From the NCBI GenBank assembly GCA_951799445.1, contig OX637293.1:13206001-13270000 (forward strand): a stretch of DNA of 64,000 nt. The letters run 5' to 3'. The stretch is from Pseudisothecium myosuroides (Eukaryota; Streptophyta; Bryopsida; Hypnales; Lembophyllaceae). Within the stretch, counting starts at the first letter, position 1, and each line of letters opens with the position of its first letter. The notes below the pieces were generated by a model, which saw only the letters and a list, made by a program, of their open reading frames with translations, searched no databases and was not told where the DNA came from. Made by a program: the position numbers and the translations under genes. Positions 32,988 through 42,698 of this stretch are shown here, piece by piece.

Positions 32988-33714
32988 GTGCGCAAGTGTC
33001 CGGACCTGTGCGCTAGAAAAACAACACGGTGCTGCACTTCACCCACCTCATTGAACAGGTTAGTTCATCGTAGTCCAACCTCAAAACCTGCATTTTGATT
33101 TTGTAGTTCTCTGGCGGTGAGGTTCATTATTTGACTTTTTTGTTGTAGAATTGTGATTGCATGGAGTTGTGCGTTTGCTCTGGAGTTTAGCTTGTAGGCT
33201 TGGAAAGAATTGATCCCATTCAAGCTTGTCAAATGAATCTAGTACATGGATACAATGGCTATATGGCACTCGCCCTCCTTGCAGGTGTAGGCTCTCCTCA
33301 CGCATCGTAGTTCACGGTTCATCACTGTAGACCCTAGAATGGTAACCTTGATGTAGTTCACGAACTAGAGTTCAATGTATATGGACTGCTGTGAGTGTTT
33401 GAATTGAAGCAAAGTGAAGTAAGGAACGGGAATGTTGCTCCCAAAGAGGAATGGAGCGAAGAGTTCATTGTATATTATTTAGTTAGACAGTACTCGTTTG
33501 TGAATGATATTAGGAACATGGTTTGTGCAGGGATTTTATGACTATGATCAAATACGCTTGTTTTCTGTGCAATAGGCTACTTAGTCCGTCACTTTAGATT
33601 TAAGTTTACCTTCTCTTCAATTAAATTCACTTGGCTAGTCATGAAGAAACAAGTTAGGAGTTTGTGATTCTCAGTGAATGATTGAAGTTACAGTTTCTTC
33701 TGCATTTGAATTTC

Positions 33715-33848
33715 ATGCAACAGTCTTTCGAAGAGCAGAAGGGCATTTTTGTAATAGCTGAAAACAAGGCCGGACCCGTGCAAGCGGAAGCTACGATGGC
33801 AGCAGGTCCATCCCAGCGTACAGCAAACCTCCTAGTTTGGAAGGACCC
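33715..33848 (+). CDS. Candidate 5' exon with a strong splice donor
   Basis: An ATG at 33715 opens 44 codons plus two bases and ends exactly at a consensus donor (GACCC|GTAAGTTAC). The product would start MQQSFEEQKG. It may be an upstream exon of the 34.7-kb gene. However, the most likely acceptor there (CTCTAG at 34702-34707) would not keep this frame, so the link is unproven. Confidence 0.3.
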
Positions 33849-34106
33849 GTAAGTTACTTTAAACTATATTCTCATTATTTTCCGTTTCTTACTTGCAATG
33901 TCTAGGTTATAAACATTGCTAATAATTAGGATATGGCTGTTTGCAATTGCATTGGTACGCACTCCGCTGAAAATGAGGGTAATAGAGCCTCTGTCATAGT
34001 CGCTGTTATAAACATAGCTAAGAAATACGGTAGTACATATGCCGAGAAGAACACACGGTAATGAGTACGTGACCCTGTTACTGGGGATAGTGACCCTAAA
34101 ACCGTG

Positions 34107-34692
34107 CATCGTGGAATCCTACGACAGGGCAATCCCTGTGTAGATTCGAGCATCGAAGGATCCCTGACTTGAAACCCTAGCCGCCCACCACTGCGCCGCC
34201 ACACGAGTTTTAGGGTTTGTGGCCCATCGTGGGATCCCCTGATGATAAGATGTGGAGACGCAAACTATACCTAGACCACATATGAGGCACAGACCAGGCA
34301 GCGGATTAGTAACCAATCGTGGGATCCCCCGATGGAGGATAGTAAAGACCGCGCCTGACCCAGACTTAACAATTAGAAGACCACCTAATTAGAGCATTCA
34401 AGTACTAAACTGCCGTGGGAAATCACAACAAGAAAGTCTAGCGTGGGTAGAGAAATTGAGACGAAGGCGCGTTAACAAATAGCGCTGATTATGTGAACAA
34501 TCAATCGTGGGATCCCACGACAGACAGTAGTTTCACAGATCATCACCGATCGCCTTCTAAGATATTCCAATATCCTTCTATGTTCATTAGTGCCGTCGTC
34601 ATATGCCAGGATGCCTTCAGTTAGTGAGTTGAGATGCAGTAACCTCCTGTCCACTACTGTCCGTGAATGTAACCGATCGTGATATCCCATGA
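34107..34692. repeat. Second palindrome cluster, upstream of the ParB-like ORF
   Basis: Sites centred near 34115, 34233, 34323, 34511 and 34683, plus a decayed one near 34421. The sites at 34224-34243 and 34315-34335 are hybrids: left half ATCGTGGGATC, right half CCCCTGAT or CCCCCGAT. The last site overlaps the ATG at 34689. Spacings are 118, 90, 98, 90 and 172 bp. Confidence 0.85.
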
Positions 34693-35372
34693 CAACTGTG
34701 GCTCTAGGGGAGGCAAACGTGAAGAAGATGACACCGGAAGAGATGAATGCGATGAGGACCCTGTACGAGAACTCTTTTGGTGGCCTGTACAAATGGGGCA
34801 GGAAACCAATCTGTGACAGCAAAGGAGAGCTCATCCGCGTGCACTATGACTATCTGCACCAGGCACCTGTAGCACTGCTTGTGTACAGGGGAATTCAGGC
34901 AGAGCGGCTTGATGCGCTGACGAGGAAGGCACGAATCACACCTGATTATGACTTGGAGAACAGAGTCATAACAGTGCTTCCTCTTAAAGCGGGACCCTAC
35001 GGCCCAACAAAGGTAGTGTCGCACTATGAGAAGCAAGCGCCGAAGAAGGAGATCTTTGAAAACCCCAAGACGCACTACTACATAATAGGTGGCCAACACA
35101 CTGTCCAAGCATTCAAGGACCTGATTAGGCTTGGTGTGATACCCGAGAAGGACAAGAAGCAAGCCTCCACCTTTAATATTTTACCTGTGTGGACGGACAA
35201 AGATCACCACGGAGACCTAGTACACTTCTCGCGGGCGCTGAACCAGGATGTCGTTGGCGAACAGAAGGAGCAGAACTTCACGAAGCAGCTGCTGAACGCA
35301 AGAATCAAGTGGCGGAGTATGGGAAGTCCACAACCAGCAATATTGGGTAGAGCACACTCGCAAGAGTACAAT
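34689..35372 (+). CDS. ParB/sulfiredoxin-fold-like domain, exon 1 of the large locus
   Basis: ATG at 34689; 228 codons ending at a donor (TACAAT|GTAAGAAT). The motif YYIIGGQHTVQA (GGQHT at 134-138) resembles the G-x-H-R/T signature of ParB/sulfiredoxin-fold proteins (for example DGQHR). About 50 residues later comes HFSRALNQD, similar to the conserved Asn-containing helix of that group. In bacteria such domains bind or cut DNA or bind nucleotides; here the role is unknown. The protein continues in frame into exon 2 at 35833. The exon is free of stops, in contrast to downstream exons. The presence of palindromes around it recalls ParB-parS, but that is inference only. Confidence 0.5.
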
Positions 35373-35832
35373 GTAAGAATGACGCCGGAGTAGAAAAACT
35401 TAATGTTTTTAGGTCATCAGAGTGTCCTCTACCTAAACATCGTGGGATCTCCCGATGGTCCTGCACTACACCTCAGACCTTCATTACGTTAGAACCTTGT
35501 CATTGTGGAATCCCACGACTAAATCCTAGCTTTGCAATACAGGGTAGTTCTACGTTAGAATGAGGAGATCGTGATATCCCACAACATTAACTTATGAAAT
35601 ACCAGATGGCGCTAGTTTAGTTTTTTGTGCTGGGGGTTCAGTGCGTGGTGTTTTCAAATTGTGCATGTAGAAGATAGTGGCACATCGTGATATCTCACGA
35701 TTGCATGTTGCCTAAACGACTTCTTTGTGGTAACTGAATGATCGTGGGATCGCACGACTGTTTATTGGACTTCTTGTGTTCACGTGGTCTGTCTACGGAT
35801 CGCGTACTGACTGTTACTCCTTTGTTGGGCAG
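35373..35832 (+). other. Intron 1 of the large locus, carrying five palindromes
   Basis: Donor GTAAGA at 35373, acceptor TTGGGCAG ending at 35832; the frame joins EYN to AFQPS in phase 0. Palindromes are centred near 35446, 35509, 35575, 35691 and 35748 (spacings 63, 66, 116, 57), with central hexamers GGATCT, GAATCC, ATATCC, ATATCT and GGATCG. About one fifth of the intron is palindrome. Confidence 0.75.
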
Positions 35833-37191
35833 GCGTTTCAGCCATCGGTGGCAACAATATTTGCGAGAGCAAAGGCGAAAGACATTGCCAAACTGAGAAT
35901 CCCTCTACTCTTCCTAGAGAACGACGCTGATGTTCAGAGATGGATCAAGATAGAGAAGAGATTCATGGCAGGTCTCCTTCCCGACGCGGCGGGGCTGGTC
36001 AATGTATCCTGGAGTACAAATCGCAAACCATTGGTGGCAAACGACTTCAAGCCCCTTTACGGACTTAAACCGGAGGACATCAATTTCCTTGCGGATAAAG
36101 TCGAATCCCAAGTTGTCAGCATGAAGACCTCCGTCGCAAAGTTGAAATCATAGAGAGGTGGAAAACACATTATCTCTCTTGTAGACGCCGGCGCCAAAAT
36201 TCGGTTGGTCAGGGCGATGAAGAACAAACTCTTGTCACACTACAAGGGTCATCTGCTGCCCGCGAGGATGGTGGAGTATGAGCCTTACCCGGACTCTTTG
36301 TGGGTCGAGTTTGCGACGGAAAGGAACATTCATCACGAGGATGTGGATATGTGGGTGAACAAGGCAATGGAAACCCCTGTTGGAAAAAAGTGATTGCAGG
36401 ACCGGACAAGAAATCTCAACAGGACGTTCGACCCAGCTGACCTTCTGCAGTCGGTGATCCATATGTGGGAGTCGTATATCAAGCTGACGGCGGAGGAAGA
36501 ATCGGTGCAGGCAAATGCACGTGGTTTTTCAGAGCACTATCTCTGTAAAACCATGGATGAAAGCAGCTGGGACATCAGCGCCACTTTGGCGGCAAGGGAC
36601 GTCATAGCATGGAGGGGAAAGAAGAAGCAGCACTTGTACATCTGGTTCATGTACGAGTCAACGTCCTGCGGGTGTCACGCCAAAATTCTTGAAGAGCGAA
36701 AGTTGAAGAGACTCTTTGACGCTCTGGAGTACTATGATCCGTAGGACCAGACAGTCGTAGCCCGCTCTGCCGTCGTTCTCCTCACAGATGCCGAAGGGTT
36801 CCACATGATTGTGGCTCACCTAGAGAAACGAAGGATGGAAGTCAAAGCTAGGTTGTGGGACTGGCACGTTGTGAACTACATGGTAGGGCCTGAAGACTTC
36901 TTCCCTCAAGCTCCGGCCGGAGACAGGTACAATGTCTTTGTTGTCTTCATTTTTGGGCACAGCAAAGAGTACGACTGGCGGACTTGCTTCAAAAGCTTCT
37001 TCCCAGGATTGGACCGCCTCACTCAGGTGTACAAGGGGGAAGATATGCCGGACGACTACCCTTACTGGCGTCGACAGCAGATGCCGTATCTGAAGATCAG
37101 CAGTGCGTTGATTCTATTCGATGGACTAGCTTGCACCGACTATGTCTTTGTCAATGTCAACGGGGGCCCGAAGTTCACATATTTGGGCTTG
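35833..37191 (+). pseudogene. Exon 2 of the large locus, three in-frame stops
   Basis: 453 codons in one frame between an acceptor (TTGGGCAG) and a donor (GGCTTG|GTATGC). Stops interrupt it at 36151 (TAG), 36391 (TGA) and 36742 (TAG), yet the frame resumes each time without an indel and the coding texture does not change across them. The segment has no domain I recognise; it is rich in aromatic residues (DWHVVNYMVGPEDFF, DDYPYWRRQQMPY). All three stops are one transition away from CAG, CGA or TGG. It is either a young pseudogene damaged by point mutation or, less likely, a gene with suppressed or edited stops. Confidence 0.6.
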
Positions 37192-37291
37192 GTATGCACT
37201 ATAACGATTGTCTTTTCTTTTGCTCTTCTGATAATCTCAATTTTGATTTCGGGGATGTGAATGTCACTAATTTTTGGTTGTTGTATTTCAG

Positions 37292-37525
37292 TATTCGGAA
37301 GGTGGTAAAGTGCTGGAAGTTGTAGATTCAGCGGAAGCTAAAACGTTAAGTCAGGTCTTCGCCAAGTAGATTTGGGACGACAAACATGCGCAGGCGGCAC
37401 CCCTTCCTCTTACGGAGGCCGAACACGAGGACGAGGAAGTTGAGAGTGATGATGAAGCTGCTGTAGTTGAAGACATCACCCAACACAGACCGGGTTTAGG
37501 AACAAGGTCGGTTGAGCACCCTAAG
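37292..37525 (+). pseudogene. Exon 3 of the large locus, one in-frame TAG
   Basis: 78 codons between TATTTCAG and AAG|GTTAGT, phase 0 at both ends, with a TAG at 37367. The C-terminal half is acidic (EHEDEEVESDDEAA). The following intron (37526-37650, acceptor TCTCGCAG) contains one decayed palindrome (about 37550-37568). Confidence 0.55.
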
Positions 37526-37650
37526 GTTAGTGTGCATTATTTGCTGAACCATCGTGATATCTCCGGACATTGGGCAGCATATATCTGTGATATGCGATTC
37601 AGGGAGGGCAAACTGAGCTTAGATGTGGTGGGATATTACCTTTCTCGCAG

Positions 37651-38793
37651 GCGAAATCTCCGACTCCCTCCCCCCGGCAAGAGCAGCTAATTGATCCGCC
37701 AAGTACAGTGGAGGATGCTGACAAAGTTCCCGAAGTTCATTCGGCACAGGCGAAGCTGGAAGAGTTGACAAAGCAGCATGAGAGTATTCCAGAGCCATTA
37801 CCAGCCGAAAGAATTGTAATTCCAATATCGAGCGGGTTGTCAGGCGAAGTGAATTCAGGGATCCAATTAACGGACCCAAGGATATCCAAGAGGAAGCCGC
37901 GTAAGAAGCCGGTCAAGGAACTTGACGTTGCAAAAGATACCGGGAGCACAAAGGCGTCCAAGCGAGCGCGGAAGACAGCAGGCAAAAATTGAAAGGGGGG
38001 GACCTCGAAGTGGACTCCAAGTAAGTCGTTGGTGGAGCGCAAACAGTCGCCAGCGAAGCCGACTGTGAGTTCGAATCCCAAAGCATCAGTCGCGGCAGAC
38101 ACGCTTCTGACTTGTGCCTTGGGACCGTTATCGTTGAAGTCTGACAAGTCGACTCAGCCGCAACAGGAGGATGCGCAAGTATCTCGTGCTTCAGGAGCTG
38201 ACAGACAGCTGCCGGACCTCGTCTTATTAACCCTGGGGGACACTCATCGACCAGCATCGGGGGATTCCACGATGACGAAGGAGTCACTGGTCAGGAGCGG
38301 GGAGGATGCGGCCGACCTCAGCAAGGGGAGGAAAGAGTCGAAGGGGGATGATGACCACCTCGGATCGGGGGATGCCACGATGACACAAGAGTCTGATGTC
38401 GGGAGGCGGGACAGTGACTCCGGACCTACCCCGGAGAGGGAACACGCGGAGGGTAGCACTGGAAAACCTGCATCAGGGGATCCCACGACGAGCCGTGCAT
38501 TACCTATCTAGACTGAGTTAGCTGTCCCTCGATGTGGAGCAGGGAAGGATGATCGAGGCCGGACACCGGGACCTGAAGGATCAGGGGATCCCACGATTGC
38601 TGAAGAGTCAGTGGTCTCAATTCAACATGGTGATCCAGCGGAGAGCGAGGGGGTTGAACACCAGGAAGGAGTGGTTGCATTGTCTTCGTCGGGGGATCCC
38701 ACGACGGTGCCAGAGCGATTGCTCCCGCCGATGGGCATCACGGTTGCTGTACTGAACGACACCCTTGTTGACTTGGTCCCCCTGAGTCCCAAA
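37651..38793 (+). pseudogene. Exon 4 (5' part): charged linker with SGDPT repeats, cut by CACTA
   Basis: 381 codons in one frame with TGA at 37990 and TAG at 38509. The first half is Lys/Pro-rich, with a basic stretch (SKRKPRKKPVKEL) that could be a nuclear signal. The second half is a Ser/Asp/Glu/Gly-rich low-complexity region organised as five 36-residue repeats. Each starts SGD(P/S/A)T, encoded by the palindrome TCGGGGGATCCCACG. The frame runs straight into the CACTA insertion at 38793 and resumes at 41289 after it, with frame preserved once the 2495-bp insertion is removed. Confidence 0.55.
38254..38705 (+). repeat. Exonic palindrome array with an exact 108-bp period
   Basis: The codon TCG/TCA that opens each palindrome is at 38257, 38365, 38473, 38581 and 38689: four consecutive steps of exactly 108 bp (36 codons). 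All are hybrids of the form ATCRGGGGATCCCACGAY. Sequence between them is largely diverged; only the palindrome and a few flanking codons (acidic ES after the repeat) are shared. Confidence 0.9.
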
Positions 38794-41285
38794 CACTAGT
38801 AGAAAACAAGCTATCAATGACTGTTGTTTATGACTATATAACCAGTCATTTAGGACACTTATGACAACAAAATGACTAAAGCCGAATTTTGGATTCAGAA
38901 TAATTTAGGACGAGTAATTACGGACATTCCAGTCATTTTTTGCCTTAGCATTGTTTTTCATCCGATGCTGATGTAGAACTTCGTCAAGGTGTGATTATAT
39001 GGGGGCACCTCCAATGGCGTTGAGCCACGTGGCTGCGTTTCTGACATGCTGAGCTAGAGGTTTCCTATTGGCTGGTTTGAAAGTGACCCTGTTTCACGTC
39101 AAAAGAATTCTAAGCTGACGTGGAAAATGTTTGGTTCCTTATTTGTCATTTTGTAGTCATTCTTTAGGTAATGACAGTCATTTTCTTGTGATTTTTGAGT
39201 TGGTTGCAGTCATTAACAAAGTCATGGATGTGCTTAGGGAGTCATTCTTCAAAATGGTGACTAGTGTTGTTAGTCATGTAGTCATTGTGTAGTTGGATAA
39301 GAGTACAACATGGACTCCAACATATGACTCATAGAATTGACAAAAACAATAATACTGGAGTCATATATCGGATATTTATTACAAAAAAATAACTAGCAAT
39401 ACAAAGGTGGTTGTAGTTTGGTCACAATACAAGCATAAATGACTACATTTGTACTATGACTATACTATGGTTGCACTATGACTACACTATAGTTGCACTA
39501 TGACTACACTATGGTTGCACTATGACTACACTATGGTTGCACTATGACTACACTATGGTTGCACTATGACTACACTATGACTACGCTATGGTTGCACTAT
39601 GATTATATTGTTACTACATTATGACTATACTATAATTTCACTATGTCAAAGTCTATGCACACCACTTCTTCTTTCCATGCCATAAACTTCTTTTGCCTCT
39701 TGTTCCATTAACAACTGAAGCCAATCACCAATTGAAAATGAATTAATCATATTTAATGAAAAATACATTACAAAACCACAAAATAATAACTATCACCAAA
39801 GAATTGTAGAAATCATCTAATGCAAAATTGCAAAATTCACCTGAATTGCCTGAATTGCCTGAATTCACCTGAACTGCCTGTATTGCCTAAATTGCCTAAA
39901 TTGCTTGAATTTACTTGAACTAACTGTATTGCCTAAATTGCTTGAAGCCCTGAACTCACTTAAATTCAAGGAAAAAATGAAAGAAAAAGTGAATAATAAA
40001 AAGCAAAAAGACAACAAACAATAAATTGCAAACAACAAAAAAGAGCAAACAACAAACCCTAAACATCAAACAACAAACAACTAAGACAACAAATAACAAC
40101 AAACAAATAACAAAGAGTAGAAAGCACTCAAGAAAATGTAAACTGCTACATTCAAGAGGTGGAGGCTGACCTAAACCTTCATTTAGAAGCAAGAGGGAAA
40201 ATGAGAGGAGGTTGATGAGCAAGAAGCAAGGAAGGAACAAAACAAGTAGAAAGAGGTTGATGAATAAGAACTAAGATGCAAGAAGGAGGCAAAAGCAAGA
40301 AGAAAACATGAGAAGAGATTGATGAGCTAGAAGCTTGAAGAAGAAGACAAAAAAAAGAGGAAAAAGTGAGAAGAAGTGCATTAGCAAGAAGCAAAACAAA
40401 GAAGATGTATTTAAGAGGCGGCGGCTAACCTAAACCTGAATTCTGAATGAAAAAAACAAAATCTCTGCCCTTCATCTTTAGCAGCTGCAACTGCAATGTG
40501 CCATATGTCAGCCTGCTTGAAATAGAAAGGTGGTTGACCTAAAATGTGGCGGCTGACCTAAAATCTAAGCCATCCATTTGCTATCAAGATACAATCTAAT
40601 CCATCCATCTAAACAATTCATTTCAATTGTCCATCTGATCCATCCATCTCAGCCGTCCATTTAATTCATTCATCTAAGCCATTCATCTAATCCCACCATC
40701 TCAACCATCCATTTGATCCCACCATCTGAACAGTCCATCTGACCCATCCATCATTCCATCTAAGCCGTCCATCTGCCCCATTCATCTGAACCGTCCATCT
40801 AAGCCGTCCATTTGATCCATCCATCATTCCATCTAAGCCCTCCATTTGATCCATTCATCTAAGCCATCTATATGAAAATTAGTTTGTCACTTGAAAATGA
40901 CTACAATGCAACTAGTCCTTTATAGAGAAAAAGACAATAAATTTAATAAGTTCAATTTCCACGGTGTCCCATTGTCAGTCATTCCTCTGTTCTATTGTAG
41001 TCATATGATGCACTCATTTTAGGACAGTACAACTCAAATATGACTCACCCAAAACTACATCAGCGATAAGGCCACAAAATTCAGACTAAACCATGGATGA
41101 CACTAGATTTGTTCTTTGTTTCATCTGGTCGCCATCCACTGCTCTGGGAAGTCACTACAAAATGACTGCTGATCGCGACAGGTCAGCTTTGGCGCCCTTT
41201 CTGTGACTGCTAGTCATTTTCTAATGTGAAAGTAGTGACCAGTCATTTTTTTACTGGTTACATTTGACCCTGTTTTCTACTAGTG
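38794..41285. mobile_element. Non-autonomous CACTA transposon (2492 bp)
   Basis: Both ends carry the perfect 15-bp inverted repeat CACTAGTAGAAAACA, and AAA is duplicated on each side (38791-38793, 41286-41288). Subterminal regions are full of AGTCATT/AATGACT words on both strands, as expected for binding sites of a CACTA transposase. Inside are a 22-bp ACTATGACTACACTATGGTTGC array (39465-39600) and CCATCTRAGCCRTCCATYTGA repeats (40600-40870). No transposase ORF was found. It sits inside exon 4 of the large locus and splits it. Confidence 0.9.
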
Positions 41286-41288
41286 AAA

Positions 41289-42671
41289 CCTATTCCTGGA
41301 AGGAAGAGTAAACCTGTCATAAGGCGGGCAAGGATTGTCGACATTGCTTCACTAGCCTCTAGTGTTCCACTGGAGGTTGCAAGAGAGGTGGTTCCTGATG
41401 ACGGTGAGTGCAATTCTGACGAAGTTCTGGAGGCCTTACCTTACAAGGCCGAAGAAATAATGAAGTTTTGTCTTGTCGATCGTATGAGAGCATTTGGTCA
41501 TTTACCAAGTCTAAACCACTATGGGAAGATGCGTCTGGATACCGACAAGAAAATTCATTTGGAATCCATAAGGCGAGTGAACCGTTTCCTTTACAAGCCC
41601 GTCTTTAAATGGATATTTCAGGATGGTCCGCGTGTAGTGTATGAAGGAGGGGATCCACCTGATGCAGACGAAGAGTGGGAGGCAGTGGAACTCGGCGTTA
41701 GAGGGAGGAGGGTGGTGGCTTCGAGCGACGACGAGCTTGAGACGGGATTTGTGAGTGCTAACGAGGGGGAAAGAGGACCAGTGAGCGCCGACAAGAGAGG
41801 AAAGTTGCAAATGCTCATCGAGAGTAGGGGGGAAGGATCAGTGAGCGGCAGCAAGAGGGACAGAAGACGATTGGGCGACGAAAGGAGGGGGGAAGGGTCG
41901 CCAGCTTGTAGCGTCCGAGCTCCCGCAGGTAACATGCCTACATCATTGTCAATGTACATACGAGATAACGAATCGTGAATTGGCCGGTCACTGACTGTGC
42001 TTCTCTTGTAATCTGCAGTTTTTCGAGTGCCTGCTGAACCGGTGGCGAAGTCGTCGAATCAGGTAGAAAGGCGGCGGTATTATGTGGTCTTTGACCTTAG
42101 TGGAGTTCTTGTTCACAGGTCATTCAATGAGTTGAATAGACGCATCGTAACACTTCGACCGAATGTTGGTCAGTTACTTGACTATGTGCACAGACATGCA
42201 AACATTGCTTTCCGGAGCAGTATGACACCGGCAAATGTGACGAAGGTATTGAATCAAATGCTGCCGGGGACGTCTGTTAAGGCAAAGCACGTGCCTGTTC
42301 TCACGCAGGAAGACTGCACAAAGTCGTCCTACAGAGACCCCAAACATCCGAACAGGCCCTACTTCCTGAAGGATCTAAATCATTTCGCCACTAAGCTGGG
42401 TTTGAGGTCAACCGAGAATGTTCTCCTCGTTGATAACGATCCACTTAAAAACCTCCTGAACGATTGTCATAGCGCCATTTTCCCCCGCAAATTTGAAGGG
42501 GACTGGAAAGAGCAGTACCTTGTGGGGGTACTCAGTCCTTGGCTTGCAGGTCTGTTTAAGTCACAAGAAGCTGTGCCGGCGTATGTCAAGAAGCATCCGC
42601 TCCACAATGGTCTGCCACCGGTGGTCCCGTTGACCAGACCAGGCTCTGACATTTTGAGGGCAATAGTTTAG
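41289..42671 (+). CDS. FCP1/NIF-type HAD phosphatase-like C-terminal part of the large locus
   Basis: Two exons, 41289-41928 and 42019-42671 (donor CCCGCAG|GTAACA, acceptor ATCTGCAG; one base of a codon before the intron, two after). The first is linker with Glu/Arg/Ser-rich repeats. The second carries a HAD domain: YYVVFDLSGVLVHR is motif 1 with the nucleophile Asp but a Gly in place of the second Asp (DxSG instead of DxDx). RPNVGQLLDYVHRHANIAF and RSSMTP correspond to the capping/second motif, and VLLVDNDPLKN is motif III-like. Such DLNG/DLSG variants occur in plant FCP1-like proteins. This part has no stops and ends normally at 42669-42671. Confidence 0.6.
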
Positions 42672-42698
42672 TTTTGATTTTTCTTCCTTGACGGACTT

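Noticed and set aside
36805..37260. Exon 2 frame extended to 37260
   Set aside because: The hydrophobic tail after 37191 is intron read-through past a good GTATGC donor.
34107..38705. CRISPR-like array (short palindromic repeats with unique spacers)
   Set aside because: Repeats are 18 bp, spacers vary from about 40 to 150 bp and include exons; the context is a spliced plant gene, with no cas genes.
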